From Candidatus Hermodarchaeum yapensis (GTDB taxonomy: Archaea; Asgardarchaeota; Hermodarchaeia; Hermodarchaeales; Hermodarchaeaceae), in NCBI GenBank assembly GCA_016840405.1, contig JAEOSK010000019.1:1-51649 (forward strand): 51,649 nt of DNA, in the 5' to 3' direction. Positions 1 to 9,256 of the stretch are shown here, piece after piece. The position numbers and the translations under genes were made by a program. The notes under the pieces were generated by a model, which was not told where the DNA came from, searched no databases, and worked only from the letters and a program-made list of their open reading frames with translations. The first letter of the stretch is position 1. Each line of letters opens with the position of its first letter.

Positions 1-1
1 T

Positions 2-1564
2 ACATCGGAATATGAACGGTATCTTACTGGAACTCCACTACACGAATTGGACACCCTCTTTTTAATCAGTAATACATCCCAGTTTACCCTTGAAACTGAA
101 CTCACAATGGACTTGAATCACAAAATCCTCTTCATTAACAATAACTCGGTCCAAGTTACGTGGGTCTACTTCTATACTGCCATTCCATCAACGTTCCTTC
201 CATCACTCATTGTAGCCTTTACTGGAATATTTCTCATCCTTGGAATGCTCATCTTGAGGTTGACCACTCATCGTCGCTTTTTCTTCGTAGGGCTAGCTAT
301 TAACTTAGTTGCCTTCTTCATACGAATCTTTACCCTACTCCAACTGACCATCGGAATCCCTGACCTCATTCACCAATTTCTCGAACTCTACAATGATTAC
401 AACCTGTTCTACATTCCCTGGGTTCACCAGATATGGAGCGGTATATTCCCTTACTCAGTGGAATTTGGCAGCTACATCTACCCTCCCCTCTTCATCTATA
501 GCATTGCCATTTACGGAAGTAATCCCGCTTGGCTTGCTGGAATAGTCCTCTTTAACTTCAATATAGCAACAGGATATCTGGTCTATCTCATCTCATGGCA
601 TCTCACAGGAAACGAAAAGCGATCTACCGTAGCAATGCTCATCTACTTACTCAACCCAATAACCCTGATCTATGGTAGTTTCTTATGGTTGAATCCTGCC
701 CCCTATGTCTTCTTTGTAACTCTGGCCTTTTACTTTGCACTAACTAAACAGCGACTTTTCTCCGTACTTGTCTTGGCAATGGCAACCCTCTTCAAACAGG
801 TAGCCCTCATCTTCTTCCCACTCCTAATCATTGCTCTACTAAAAGGAGAACAGCCTAGCACCCGTCTCAAACTCCTCCAAGACCTCACAAAATACACATT
901 GATTTTCTGCGCAGTACTTCTCAGTGTTTCATTACCTTTTCTTCTGATAGACCCAGCGAGTTACATCCAACGGGTCATCCTTAGCGGTGGGCAAAGATCA
1001 ATAGAATACTTGATGACCGCAATTCTCCAACCGAGTTATCCCGTTCACTTCAACACCTTCTTCCTGGTAATTGGTGCACCACCGATAATGACTGTACCGA
1101 TTGCCTTTCTCCTCGGGAATTACCTCCTACTCGGTGTCACCAGTGTACTTGTCTTTGTCGCGTTTACCCGCTATTCACTTTTTTCTGGTCTTCAAAATAA
1201 AGCACGGATGCAAAAGATCATGACCGAAGCTCTGTTTTGGGGCATCATCCTTGTCCTACTTGTACAACTCTTCTTTCCTCGAGGATCATACAAGTTCTAT
1301 CTAATCGCCCTCATGCCATTCCTCGCCGTTCTCTTCGATTACACTGACTTGACTCTTACCAATGTAAGCCCATTCGAATTTAAAAAGCGACACTGGTTTA
1401 TCATTATCATAACCACAGCCATTTTCCTTTGCTTACGCTACCTCTATTTCTGGATACTCATCGCAATGATACTATTCTATCTCTATAATCGCGGCTACAT
1501 CACAACCATCGTTAATTCGGTGAAACGAATCATATCGCGACAACAATGCGAAGCTGCAGATTGA
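2..1564 (+). CDS. GT-C-like membrane glycosyltransferase, 5' partial
   Basis: A polytopic membrane protein whose reading frame has no stop back to the left edge of the window. The TTG at 47 is therefore probably an internal codon and the gene starts upstream. After a short polar segment rich in Asn and Thr, which looks extracellular, about ten hydrophobic segments follow. The first large loop carries acidic residues and aromatics (NDYNLFYIPW), then YIYPPLF and a later LNP motif. This arrangement is typical of GT-C fold, lipid-phosphate-sugar-dependent glycosyltransferases (GT87/DUF2029 or PIG-M-like). The likely role is transfer of a sugar from a polyprenyl carrier on the outer face of the membrane, for example in surface glycan synthesis. 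The class is reasonably supported; the substrate cannot be told. It is followed 67 bases later by the dodecin-like gene, which seems separate. Confidence 0.6.
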   Translation, partial: TSEYERYLTGTPLHELDTLFLISNTSQFTLETELTMDLNHKILFINNNSVQVTWVYFYTAIPSTFLPSLIVAFTGIFLILGMLILRLTTHRRFFFVGLAINLVAFFIRIFTLLQLTIGIPDLIHQFLELYNDYNLFYIPWVHQIWSGIFPYSVEFGSYIYPPLFIYSIAIYGSNPAWLAGIVLFNFNIATGYLVYLISWHLTGNEKRSTVAMLIYLLNPITLIYGSFLWLNPAPYVFFVTLAFYFALTKQRLFSVLVLAMATLFKQVALIFFPLLIIALLKGEQPSTRLKLLQDLTKYTLIFCAVLLSVSLPFLLIDPASYIQRVILSGGQRSIEYLMTAILQPSYPVHFNTFFLVIGAPPIMTVPIAFLLGNYLLLGVTSVLVFVAFTRYSLFSGLQNKARMQKIMTEALFWGIILVLLVQLFFPRGSYKFYLIALMPFLAVLFDYTDLTLTNVSPFEFKKRHWFIIIITTAIFLCLRYLYFWILIAMILFYLYNRGYITTIVNSVKRIISRQQCEAAD

Positions 1565-1631
1565 ATCTTGGGCACTTGAAATAGAAAGCCTTAAGCTGAC
1601 TTAGCAGCAAATAGGGTGAGAGGTTTTGTCA

Positions 1632-1844
1632 ATGGGTGTAATCAAAGTTATTGAACTAGTTGGTAACTCGAAGAAAAGCTGGGAAGATGCAGCCAATCAA
1701 GCAGTGATGACCGCTGCGGCGACTCTTCGTGGTCTAACGGGTGCAGATGTCGTCGGCATGACCGCTGTTGTCAAGGACGGGAAAATCGTCGAGTACAGAG
1801 CCACCGTAAAGATCGCATTCAAGATTGAAGGGGTCAAAGAGTAA
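1632..1844 (+). CDS. dodecin-like small protein
   Basis: A 70-residue protein with the dodecin signature: KVIELVG, SWEDAA, a TLR helix end, then KDGKI and YRATVKIAF at the C-terminus. Dodecins assemble as hollow dodecamers that store flavins. The ATG at 1632 is preferred over the TTG at 1626 because a GGTGAGAGG purine stretch lies about ten bases upstream. In flavin-binding dodecins a tryptophan sits just before the central strand (a WxEV-type motif); here the aligned segment is LTGADVV, so the stacking tryptophan is replaced by glycine. It belongs to the fold family, but flavin binding is doubtful. The gene stands alone between a membrane enzyme and an iron-sulfur protein. Confidence 0.85.
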   Translation: MGVIKVIELVGNSKKSWEDAANQAVMTAAATLRGLTGADVVGMTAVVKDGKIVEYRATVKIAFKIEGVKE

Positions 1845-1985
1845 CCATATCCAATGAGAGGGATGCATCGGTGTCCCTCGGCTTCTTCTTTTTCGCCTAT
1901 CTGGCAGTGATTCAATTTCTTCTGAACGGAAACACAAATTAGGCTCATTCTAAGAATTATCTGTCTAATTGAATGAGGGTTTCAA

Positions 1986-3092
1986 ATGGTTGAAGAAGTT
2001 GATGTATATCGTGAATTACAACGGCATATGGATACATTCCCTATCCGATTTCCCGAAAGAGAGGGTGGAGTAGAGATTCGCCTCCTCAAACGGCTTTTCA
2101 CCCCACATGAGGCAAAAATCGCCACAAAGTTGAAGTGGTCTGTTTATCCATCGGAAACATTGGATGACATCTATCCACGGCTGAAAGCTACTGGAATCTC
2201 AAAAGAAGAATTAGAAAATTCACTGGATGAAATGGCCCAAAAGGGACTAATTCTGTATCTAAAAGAAGGGGACACTAAGTATTATGGCAATGCCCTGTGG
2301 GTTATCGGTATCTATGAGCTCCAAGTGGATAAATTAACAAAAGAACTCATCGAAGATATGGATCAATTCTATAACGCGCGGCCTCTTCAAGAAATTCAGA
2401 GAACAGGAATAGGGCAACTACGAACCATTCCTGTTGAACAGAGTATCAAACGAGAAGATAGTGTAGCCAACTATGACAACATTAGACAGCTTATCGACAA
2501 ATCAGATGGGCCTTTCATTCTAGTCAATTGCGTTTGCCGCCAAACCAAAGATATCAAGGGTGAGCCTTGCAAGGTAACTAATCGACGTAATCTCTGTATC
2601 GGCATTGGTGGTTTTACGAAACAGTATATTGACCTCGGATGGGGTCAAGAAGTTACCAAAGAAGAAATACTAGAGACGATTCGACAAAATGAGGAAGAAG
2701 GATTAGTCTTACAACCCAGTAATTCCCAAGATATCGATTTTCTCTGTAGTTGTTGTGGATGCTGTTGTGGGGGACTTGTGGGGGCGAAAGGCGCTCCTCG
2801 TCCCGTGGACTATTTTACTACCAATTATTTTACAGAAGTTGATGCAGATTTGTGCAGTAGTTGTGGCACCTGCGTTGAAGTATGTCAGATGGACGCAGCA
2901 ACTCTTATCGATGGAATCGTGACTATTAACTTGGATCGTTGTATCGGGTGTGGCGTATGTGTGGCGAATTGTCCTTCAGAAGCCATGAACTTGGTTAAAA
3001 AGGAGAAGGAACACGTCCCACCTGAAACGTTTGAAGACTTGTATGCTCAAATAGAACAAAGAAGAAAGGAATTAGATAAAGCAGCAAAATAG
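1986..3092 (+). CDS. winged-helix plus 4Fe-4S dicluster protein
   Basis: A 368-residue soluble protein in three parts. Residues about 30-100 resemble a winged helix (helices, then LILYLKEGDTKYY as the wing). The middle carries CVC at 182-184, further Cys at 195 and 204, and an exceptional cluster CSCCGCCCG at 254-262. The C-terminus (290-330) is a standard two-cluster ferredoxin, CSSCGTCVEVC and CIGCGVCVANCP. Related archaeal and bacterial proteins are annotated only as 4Fe-4S binding proteins. The N-terminal helix-turn-helix and the Cys-rich centre suggest either a redox-responsive regulator or an electron-transfer protein with an extra cluster. The ATG is preceded by GAGGG. The gene converges on the ABC operon ending at 3131. 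Domain assignment is secure; function is unknown. Confidence 0.7.
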   Translation: MVEEVDVYRELQRHMDTFPIRFPEREGGVEIRLLKRLFTPHEAKIATKLKWSVYPSETLDDIYPRLKATGISKEELENSLDEMAQKGLILYLKEGDTKYYGNALWVIGIYELQVDKLTKELIEDMDQFYNARPLQEIQRTGIGQLRTIPVEQSIKREDSVANYDNIRQLIDKSDGPFILVNCVCRQTKDIKGEPCKVTNRRNLCIGIGGFTKQYIDLGWGQEVTKEEILETIRQNEEEGLVLQPSNSQDIDFLCSCCGCCCGGLVGAKGAPRPVDYFTTNYFTEVDADLCSSCGTCVEVCQMDAATLIDGIVTINLDRCIGCGVCVANCPSEAMNLVKKEKEHVPPETFEDLYAQIEQRRKELDKAAK

Positions 3093-3130
3093 CTTTCTTA
3101 CTGCTAGATTGGTGCTCAGCTTCTCCTCGA

Positions 3131-3817
3131 TTAGCGGCGTCCGCCACTGAGTCGACCATCAGACATTGTGAAGTGACGGTCTGCATACTTGATGAGTTCT
3201 TGATCGTGAGTGACCACGACGAAGGTGATTTTTTCCTGTTGGTTGAGTTTGCGGAGGAGTTGCATGATAGTCGCGCCGGTTTTGGTGTCGAGATCACCCG
3301 TGGGTTCGTCAGCGAAGACCACTTTGGGTTTGTTGACCAGGGCACGGGCAATGGCGGTTCGTTGCTGTTCGCCTCCTGAGAGTTGACGGGGAATATGGTC
3401 TTTACGTTCCACCATATCCACAGCACGGATAACATCCATTGCTTTGTCTTCGATATCTTGGCGGCTAAGGTCAGTGGGCCAAAGGGGTGCCGCGACGTTC
3501 TCATAGACGGTCATAGTAGAAATGAGGTTGAAGAGTTGGAAAATGAAACCGATTTTTTCCTGACGGATTTTTGGGAGGATTCGTTCGTCGATGACGGTGA
3601 GATCCATTTGATCAAAAATGATTCGTCCGTCTGTGGGGCGATCGAGTCCAGATAGCACGTTGAGCAATGTGGTTTTACCACATCCACTTTTACCTTCGAT
3701 AACGAGGAATTCACCGGAACGTATCGTAAGGCTGATATCGCGTAAAGCGTGGATGATTTCACGACCACGTCGGTATTCCTTCTGGACTTTTTGTGCTACG
3801 ATAATATCTTCAGGCAT
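3131..3817 (-). CDS. LolD/MacB-type ABC transporter ATPase
   Basis: The ATP-binding subunit of an FtsX/MacB-class ABC system. Walker A is GKSGCGKTT, the signature is LSGGEQQR, and Walker B with the D-loop reads [11 protein letters not shown], which is the classic LolD/MacB form. The length of 228 residues is normal. The start ATG is preceded by GAGAGGATG. It lies 19 bases after the stop of the FtsX-like permease and is read in the same direction, so the two form an ABC pair. Systems of this class do mechanical work on lipids, lipoproteins or extracellular enzymes rather than classical transport. The substrate is unknown. Confidence 0.93.
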   Translation of the reverse strand: MPEDIIVAQKVQKEYRRGREIIHALRDISLTIRSGEFLVIEGKSGCGKTTLLNVLSGLDRPTDGRIIFDQMDLTVIDERILPKIRQEKIGFIFQLFNLISTMTVYENVAAPLWPTDLSRQDIEDKAMDVIRAVDMVERKDHIPRQLSGGEQQRTAIARALVNKPKVVFADEPTGDLDTKTGATIMQLLRKLNQQEKITFVVVTHDQELIKYADRHFTMSDGRLSGGRR

Positions 3818-3836
3818 CGTTTTTTCACATCCTCTC

Positions 3837-4451
3837 TCATTCAGGGCGAGTTAATGCCCGCATTGGACTAATTCGAAGTGTTCGCCAAATTAGAATTAGA
3901 ATCCCTGGGACTTGAACTAACATGACGGCTAGGAGGGCGATAGTAATGAAATCCGGTCGTATCAAAATGTAATTCAAGGCTGCTGGGACAATGACAGTGG
4001 GATTTCCCAGGGGATTTGGGCTGAGTACAACCATTGTTGCGAAGTAAAATCCCGAGATTAGGATACCTAGAATGGCAATGGAGAGTACTGCTGAAATTGT
4101 GATGAAAATGATTTCACCCAACACTAGTTGACGGATGTCATGATTCGACCAGCCCACGCACTTCAGCACTGCAATATCATCACGACGTCCATGAGCTAAC
4201 AACCAAGAAAAGACAATGCCCATAATTGTTCCTGCAACCAATGTCCAACCCATAATGACTAGATAAGATTGCATGAGGACTGCCTCTCCAGGATTGGTCG
4301 GTAAAAATAGTGGACCAAATTCTATGAAATACTGACGTACTATGAAAGCGATCCATGTTAAGAGAATGGCATAAGCTACTGTAAAAACTATGAACCTACG
4401 AGTTGTACGTAGACTAATTCGCCAAGCTTTGAAGAAAATTCTAAGTACCAT
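3837..4451 (-). CDS. short FtsX-like ABC permease
   Basis: A 204-residue membrane protein with four hydrophobic segments and the FtsX signature region RRDDIAVLKCVGWS, followed by RISPMRALTRPE at the C-terminus, as in MacB/FtsX permeases. Usual members are about 350-400 residues or more because they carry a large extracytoplasmic domain between TM1 and TM2. Here the corresponding loop is only some 25 residues, so the protein is a minimal FtsX core. It is followed by its ATPase after 19 bases. It is either a stripped-down transporter that uses a partner for the outside domain, perhaps the 4-TM protein encoded just upstream, or a reduced FtsX-like signalling permease. Confidence 0.82.
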   Translation of the reverse strand: MVLRIFFKAWRISLRTTRRFIVFTVAYAILLTWIAFIVRQYFIEFGPLFLPTNPGEAVLMQSYLVIMGWTLVAGTIMGIVFSWLLAHGRRDDIAVLKCVGWSNHDIRQLVLGEIIFITISAVLSIAILGILISGFYFATMVVLSPNPLGNPTVIVPAALNYILIRPDFITIALLAVMLVQVPGILILIWRTLRISPMRALTRPE

Positions 4452-4558
4452 TTTTTTTCCTCCGTGGTCTTTTCTCTGAACACGACTACAATGAACTGGG
4501 TTTGGCCCTAGTGTCTTTCGATAGGCGCCTTTTAACTTCTTTTACTACCTTTTAGACT

Positions 4559-5131
4559 CTACTCTTCTTCCGTGATACGCGCAACAATATCCTGGGCATA
4601 TCGACTTACCATACGAGAAGCCAGTTGAATCAGCAGCGTAACGACAATAACAGCTAAGCAAAGAACGATGATGTTCGGGTAAATGGAACTCGTAATTGAA
4701 TAGAGATATGGAAGGAAATATTTCCAGATGAGATAAATCGCGTATAGTCCCGCTAGGGAAAAGAAGACTACCGAGAAAGAGAAGAGGGTGAGAATTACCT
4801 GTCCATCACGGCTTCCTGTAGTGACTTTTCCTATGCCTTCGCCTAGCACGAACCCTTTGACCCTGCTGTGAAATCGAATGAAGAAACCAAAGAATGCGAT
4901 GAAGATGGCAAAGGCGATGGCTCCGCCAATTAATATCAGGAAAATCACAATATCGGTATTTCCGCTGATTAGATCCCATATTCCCGTAATTACAAGGAGA
5001 TAGCCTATGAACGCTGCAATCAACACGAGAAGTGTTAGTAGCTGGATGATGAAGGTTCCAGTGGTTGCACCAGCGAAAAGGCGGTCCATGTTGATTCTAC
5101 TTTTATGTTCAGATTCGGATTGATGTACCAA
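4559..5131 (-). CDS. four-TM membrane protein of unknown function
   Basis: A 190-residue protein with about four hydrophobic helices, a basic segment after TM2 (RFHSRVKGFVLGEG) and an acidic C-terminal tail. I do not recognise a family. It is the first gene of the minus-strand set that continues into the short FtsX permease (107-base gap) and its ATPase, so it may be an accessory membrane subunit of that ABC system. A second Met at residue 15 is an alternative start. It is transcribed divergently from nadA. Confidence 0.6.
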   Translation of the reverse strand: MVHQSESEHKSRINMDRLFAGATTGTFIIQLLTLLVLIAAFIGYLLVITGIWDLISGNTDIVIFLILIGGAIAFAIFIAFFGFFIRFHSRVKGFVLGEGIGKVTTGSRDGQVILTLFSFSVVFFSLAGLYAIYLIWKYFLPYLYSITSSIYPNIIVLCLAVIVVTLLIQLASRMVSRYAQDIVARITEEE

Positions 5132-5270
5132 TTTCAGACTGCCCCAAAAGCAAGTTAATACCCCTCTCCTAGGTGCGAATACAAAAAACTTCCGTCAGAC
5201 CTAAAGATAGACAAGGCTTATAGGATGGAATATAACGGGATTCCTATCTCAAATAACTCATTAGAATACC

Positions 5271-6212
5271 ATGGATGGCAATTTGAACATGGACACGAAA
5301 ACACAGCTGCAACAAGAAATCCGCACCCTATCGGAAGAAAAAAACGCGATTATCTTAGCTCATAATTATCAACCATCCGAAATCCAAGAAATCGCCGATT
5401 ACATCGGCGACAGCTTCGGTCTTTGTCAAAAAGCCCAACAAATCGAAACCGACATCATTATCTTTTGTGGTGTGCGCTTCATGGCCGAAACAGCCTCAAT
5501 CCTGAATCCAGATAAACAGGTTCTCATTCCTGATCCCAGCGCACGATGTCCCATGGCAGCCCAACTACCCGCCTCCCTCATTCGTGAAGCCAAAGTTAAA
5601 CATCCGAGCGTGCCCGTTGTTTTATATGTCAACACCACCGCAGAAGCAAAGGCAGAAGCTGATGTGATCTGTACGTCCTCAAATCTCTGCAAAATACTTG
5701 AGGGTCTGGATACAAATCCTGTACTTTTCGGTCCAGATGGCAATATGGCTGAATATGCTAAAAATATCTGTGGATATGATGTCATTCCCATTCCCGATCA
5801 TGGCTTCTGTCATGTTCATGTTACCTTCAGTTTTGACCCCCAAATTCTAAAACTCCAACAAGAGCACCCTGGTGCAAAGCTTCTGGTTCATCCTGAATGT
5901 GATTGGTCTATTCAATCCAGGGCTGATCTCATTGGCTCGACCGGACAAATGCTTGAATATGCTCGGAACAGTCCTGCACAAACTTTCATTATTGCAACTG
6001 AGGTGGACTTGGTTACACGTTTACGAAAAGAAATGCCGAATAAAACTTTCTTACCTGCCCTGCAGTACGCTGTATGTAAATCTATGAAAAAAATTACACT
6101 CGAAAAAGTGAAGGCAAGTTTGTTGAAGAATCAATATCCCATCACTGTTGCGGCCCCTATCGCCAAACGTGCACGTAAAGCTATACAGCGAATGCTCGAC
6201 ATAACAACATAG
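5271..6212 (+). CDS. nadA: quinolinate synthase NadA
   Basis: Quinolinate synthase condenses iminoaspartate with dihydroxyacetone phosphate to quinolinate, the first committed precursor of NAD. The 313-residue protein shows AHNYQ near the N-terminus and the three cysteines expected to ligate the 4Fe-4S cluster: C93 (ARCPMA), C180 (GFCHVH) and C269 (AVCKSMKK). The CTSSN motif of the substrate pocket is also present. The ATG at 5271 or the one at 5289 could be used. An upstream TTATAGG near 5218 could be the TATA element. nadC and nadE follow on the same strand after 78 bases. No nadB or aspartate dehydrogenase is nearby, so the iminoaspartate source is encoded elsewhere. Confidence 0.97.
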   Translation: MDGNLNMDTKTQLQQEIRTLSEEKNAIILAHNYQPSEIQEIADYIGDSFGLCQKAQQIETDIIIFCGVRFMAETASILNPDKQVLIPDPSARCPMAAQLPASLIREAKVKHPSVPVVLYVNTTAEAKAEADVICTSSNLCKILEGLDTNPVLFGPDGNMAEYAKNICGYDVIPIPDHGFCHVHVTFSFDPQILKLQQEHPGAKLLVHPECDWSIQSRADLIGSTGQMLEYARNSPAQTFIIATEVDLVTRLRKEMPNKTFLPALQYAVCKSMKKITLEKVKASLLKNQYPITVAAPIAKRARKAIQRMLDITT

Positions 6213-6290
6213 TTTGAATGAAAATTCAGGCGGATAGAAGCTTTTTAGGAGTTACACTCAATTGAACTAGATAAGAACAGGTGAGAAGAA

Positions 6291-7196
6291 ATGACACATT
6301 TCCCCTTGACTCCGAGAGGTATTCCTTATCAATTAATCCTCCAAAAATTTTACACTATGCTAGATGAAGATGTTGGATATGGGGATATCACTACATCTGC
6401 ATTAATATCTAAAGAAGAATATGCGAAGGCTAGACTCTTTACACGTAAAGCGGGTATAGCAGCAGGAATGGAGATAGCTTCGGTTATTTTGTCAGATTTT
6501 AATTGTTTTGTATCTGGAATACAAAAAGATGGTTCACCTGTAAAAGCAAATACAACTCTTCTAGAAATTCAAGGACTCGCAGCACCTTTGTTAACTATCG
6601 AAAGAACACTACTCAATCTACTCCAACGCATGTGTGGTATTGCCACAACCACTGCTAATCTAGTTAAGAAAGCAAGAAAATACAATCCACATATTCGGAT
6701 TACAGCAACCCGAAAAACCGCTCCTCTGCTTCGATATTTCGACAAACTCGCAGTAGTGATTGGAGGTGGTGATTCGCACCGATGGCGATTAGATGACGCT
6801 ATTCTCATCAAAGATAACCATCTTGTTTTTTACGGAGATATCACTGATGCCATCAACATCGCTCGTGAAAATGCTAGCTTCACCTGTCCAATTGAAATTG
6901 AAGTATCTAGTCCAGAAGCAGCAATTACAGCGGCAAACTCAAAGGTGGATGCTATTTTACTGGATAACATGACTCCAGAACAAGTATCCTCGGTTGTGAA
7001 AAGCATTCGTCAATTGAAACTAACTCCAACTCCTATTCTTGAGGTCTCAGGTAATATTTCACCTGAAAACATTATCAAATATGCTAAAACCGGTGTAGAT
7101 GTAATCTCAATGGGATGGTTGACTCACTCAGTACACGCTTTAGATTTGAGCATTGACATCACTCCAATCAATCGACAACAATCTTCACAGAGATGA
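6291..7196 (+). CDS. nadC: nicotinate-nucleotide pyrophosphorylase (carboxylating)
   Basis: NadC converts quinolinate and PRPP to nicotinate mononucleotide, CO2 and PPi. The motifs EDVGYGDIT, LLNLLQRMCGIAT, TATRKTAP, GGGDSHRW and LIKDNH are all present, and the 301-residue length is normal. The usual TRKTTPGLR appears here as TRKTAPLLR, a mild variation next to the phosphoribosyl site. The ATG is preceded by GGTGAG at good spacing. Its last bases overlap the start of nadE as ATGA, so the two are translationally coupled. Confidence 0.96.
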   Translation: MTHFPLTPRGIPYQLILQKFYTMLDEDVGYGDITTSALISKEEYAKARLFTRKAGIAAGMEIASVILSDFNCFVSGIQKDGSPVKANTTLLEIQGLAAPLLTIERTLLNLLQRMCGIATTTANLVKKARKYNPHIRITATRKTAPLLRYFDKLAVVIGGGDSHRWRLDDAILIKDNHLVFYGDITDAINIARENASFTCPIEIEVSSPEAAITAANSKVDAILLDNMTPEQVSSVVKSIRQLKLTPTPILEVSGNISPENIIKYAKTGVDVISMGWLTHSVHALDLSIDITPINRQQSSQR

Positions 7197-7948
7197 TTAG
7201 AAAGATGAACCCTACAATAAATTATCCAGAAATCGAAGAAAAAATAACCAAGTGGCTCAAGCAACAACTAAAGAAAAGCGGATGCACCGGTTATGTAATA
7301 GGCATCTCTGGAGGTATCGATTCCAGCGTAACATCAGTTCTATGCCGACGCGCCACAGATGCTACCCTCGGACTCATTCTCCCCTGTGGATACTCATCTG
7401 CAGAAGATATTGACGATGCAAAAGCACTAGCAAAACATTTCGATATTGAATTTCGTATCTATGACCTTACTCCCGTGTATGAAATATTTCTTACCAGCCT
7501 TAACCTTCAAACCAATACGCCGATTACCATTCCCCTCGCCAACATCAAAGCACGGTTGCGAATGGTAGCCTTGTACTATGAATCAAACCGCCTGAACCGT
7601 CTCGTCGCTGGAACTGGCAACCGAACTGAATTGACGCTAGGCTTCTTCACCAAATATGGAGATGGGGGAGTTGATCTTCAACCATTAGGTGGTCTCCTGA
7701 AGCGTGAAATCAAAGGACTTGCTGACTTTCTTGGCATCCCCGAGAAGATTATTTCCAAAACCCCAAGTCCTGGATTATGGCCGGGACAAACCGATGAAGG
7801 GGAATTGGGTGCCAGTTACGATCAACTAGATGCGCTCATATCTGGTGAAACACCGCAAGGTTTGTCTAAAGAAGAAATTAGAAAATTCCAAAAACGTATA
7901 GCGGATAATCAACACAAACGGCATCTTCCTCCGATTGGTCCTAGATAA
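7193..7948 (+). CDS. nadE: NH3-dependent NAD synthetase
   Basis: NadE adenylates and amidates deamido-NAD to NAD. The PP-loop SGGIDS is at residues 39-44, GTGNRTE and KYGDGGVD form the nucleotide site, and KTPSPGLWPGQTDE is the typical C-terminal loop. At 251 residues it lacks the glutaminase domain, so ammonia is the expected nitrogen source, as in many archaea. The start overlaps the nadC stop by four bases; a second ATG at 7205 is possible. With nadA and nadC it makes a compact de novo NAD operon, lacking a gene for nicotinate mononucleotide adenylyltransferase. Confidence 0.96.
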   Translation: MIRKMNPTINYPEIEEKITKWLKQQLKKSGCTGYVIGISGGIDSSVTSVLCRRATDATLGLILPCGYSSAEDIDDAKALAKHFDIEFRIYDLTPVYEIFLTSLNLQTNTPITIPLANIKARLRMVALYYESNRLNRLVAGTGNRTELTLGFFTKYGDGGVDLQPLGGLLKREIKGLADFLGIPEKIISKTPSPGLWPGQTDEGELGASYDQLDALISGETPQGLSKEEIRKFQKRIADNQHKRHLPPIGPR

Positions 7949-7967
7949 TTAATCACTATCTGCTTCT

Positions 7968-8471
7968 ATGAGGTTAATGAGTGTGAATCCACTAAAACGT
8001 CTTTTGGGTTACATTCTCAGCTTTTTTTATCACAAACAGATTCACGCGTTCAAGGTTCAACTGAATGGTCGCACCTACTATGTGTGTGCGCGATGTTCTG
8101 GATTTTATCTTGGGATAATATTTGGCTTTCCCATTTCATTTGCCATGTTACTCTTCTTCCCAATCTTCTATAGTCTCGGTCCAATCGGTACAACCATCAT
8201 CGCGATTGGTCTAGCTCTTCCCGCCATGCTTGATTGGTCAACCCAACGACTTGCGCTACGAGAAAGTCGAAATGCTTTACGCTTTGGCACTGGTCTCCCT
8301 GCAGGATTCTCACTCGTCTGGTATTTAGTATCTCCAAACGGTTTCATCCTGAAGATTCCCGTCTTTATTGGAGTCCTTATCTTTCTCATCATATTCGGCA
8401 AGATTGACCGCCGTACTCCACCTGAAAGCGAGTTAGAAGAAAATTATGACACGGAATCGAAAGGGAGCTAA
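7968..8471 (+). CDS. DUF2085-like membrane protein
   Basis: A 167-residue membrane protein with three to four hydrophobic segments. The N-terminal part has the layout of DUF2085 proteins, H-x2-H-type residues (YHKQIHAF) followed by YYVCARCSGFYLG, which is the characteristic CxRC-x-Gxxxg motif, and a later PAMLDW. The conserved Cys and His suggest metal or heme binding at the membrane, but the family function is unknown to me. It starts 19 bases after nadE and may be the last gene of that transcript. Its end overlaps the end of the convergent HEAT-repeat gene by four bases. Confidence 0.75.
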   Translation: MRLMSVNPLKRLLGYILSFFYHKQIHAFKVQLNGRTYYVCARCSGFYLGIIFGFPISFAMLLFFPIFYSLGPIGTTIIAIGLALPAMLDWSTQRLALRESRNALRFGTGLPAGFSLVWYLVSPNGFILKIPVFIGVLIFLIIFGKIDRRTPPESELEENYDTESKGS

Positions 8472-9256
8472 TCCTTGCTCGCTTTGATTCGTTTCATTGC
8501 AGTCCGAGCAGCATCTTGAACAGACTCATCCGGATCCTGAACAGCTTCTTCAATGTCTTTAACGGCTCCTTCTGGTAATGAGTCCATACCTGCTAATGTA
8601 TTTACGGCAATGGCTCTTTGTTCTGGACGATCCCCGCGCATTGCCTCTAAAAGCCCAGGTACTGCATCAGAACCGATTTGTTCAAGTGCGGTCTTGGCAG
8701 CATTGCGAACCTCCATGCTCTCTCCATCGTGGATGAATTCTTCCTCATCCGTAAGAAGATCAATCAACCGTGGAACGGCTTCTGGCACCTCATTCCCCAA
8801 GTTTCCAATAGCTAGCGCGGCTTCACCCCGCACCACTTCATCACTGTCAGACAGGGCATCAGTGAGTGCATCCTTTCCATCAATAGCAGCTGAACCCATT
8901 TGTGAAAAGACACGAGCCACGGCCCTTCGGACTTCATCATCATCATGTGTTAACAGGGATGATAGTGACTCAGAAGCTTCTGCAGCATCTGAACCCATAT
9001 AGTACATAGCCTCTGCAGCATACCGGCAAATATCATCTTCATCACTCGAAAGTCCCAGAATTAACATGGGTAATGCTTCGAGTAGTCGAGGATGGTCCCC
9101 TGCTTTGGATACAATTTCGAAAGCCGATCGTTGCATGTCCTCATCCGTGCCTTCGAGCAGCCCCAAGAGATCCTCCCAAGCATACTCATCTTCATTAACC
9201 AAGGCTAGGGCTTTCTGAGTTTCCCCATCTTCCAACAGCTTCTGGAGGTCTGACAC
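8468..9256 (-). CDS. acidic HEAT-repeat protein
   Basis: A 262-residue, very acidic protein made of helical repeats of about 35-40 residues. Successive units are marked by AAEAMYYMG, AVARVFSQMG, AALAIGNLG, AAKTALEQIG and AVNTLAGM, the usual second-helix consensus of PBS-lyase/HEAT repeats. Such proteins act as binding scaffolds. The start is a GTG; no ATG exists in frame before the upstream stop near 9305. It converges on the DUF2085-like gene with a four-base overlap of coding ends. Partner unknown. Confidence 0.8.
   Translation of the reverse strand: MSDLQKLLEDGETQKALALVNEDEYAWEDLLGLLEGTDEDMQRSAFEIVSKAGDHPRLLEALPMLILGLSSDEDDICRYAAEAMYYMGSDAAEASESLSSLLTHDDDEVRRAVARVFSQMGSAAIDGKDALTDALSDSDEVVRGEAALAIGNLGNEVPEAVPRLIDLLTDEEEFIHDGESMEVRNAAKTALEQIGSDAVPGLLEAMRGDRPEQRAIAVNTLAGMDSLPEGAVKDIEEAVQDPDESVQDAARTAMKRIKASKD

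Noticed and set aside
2995..3504. 169-codon minus-strand frame overlapping the ABC ATPase
   Set aside because: It lies in another frame over the ATPase gene and lacks any motif; the ATPase frame is certain.
8553..9002. 149-codon open frame opposite the HEAT-repeat gene
   Set aside because: Ser/Ala/Arg-rich antisense shadow of a repetitive acidic gene; the minus-strand frame has clear HEAT consensus.
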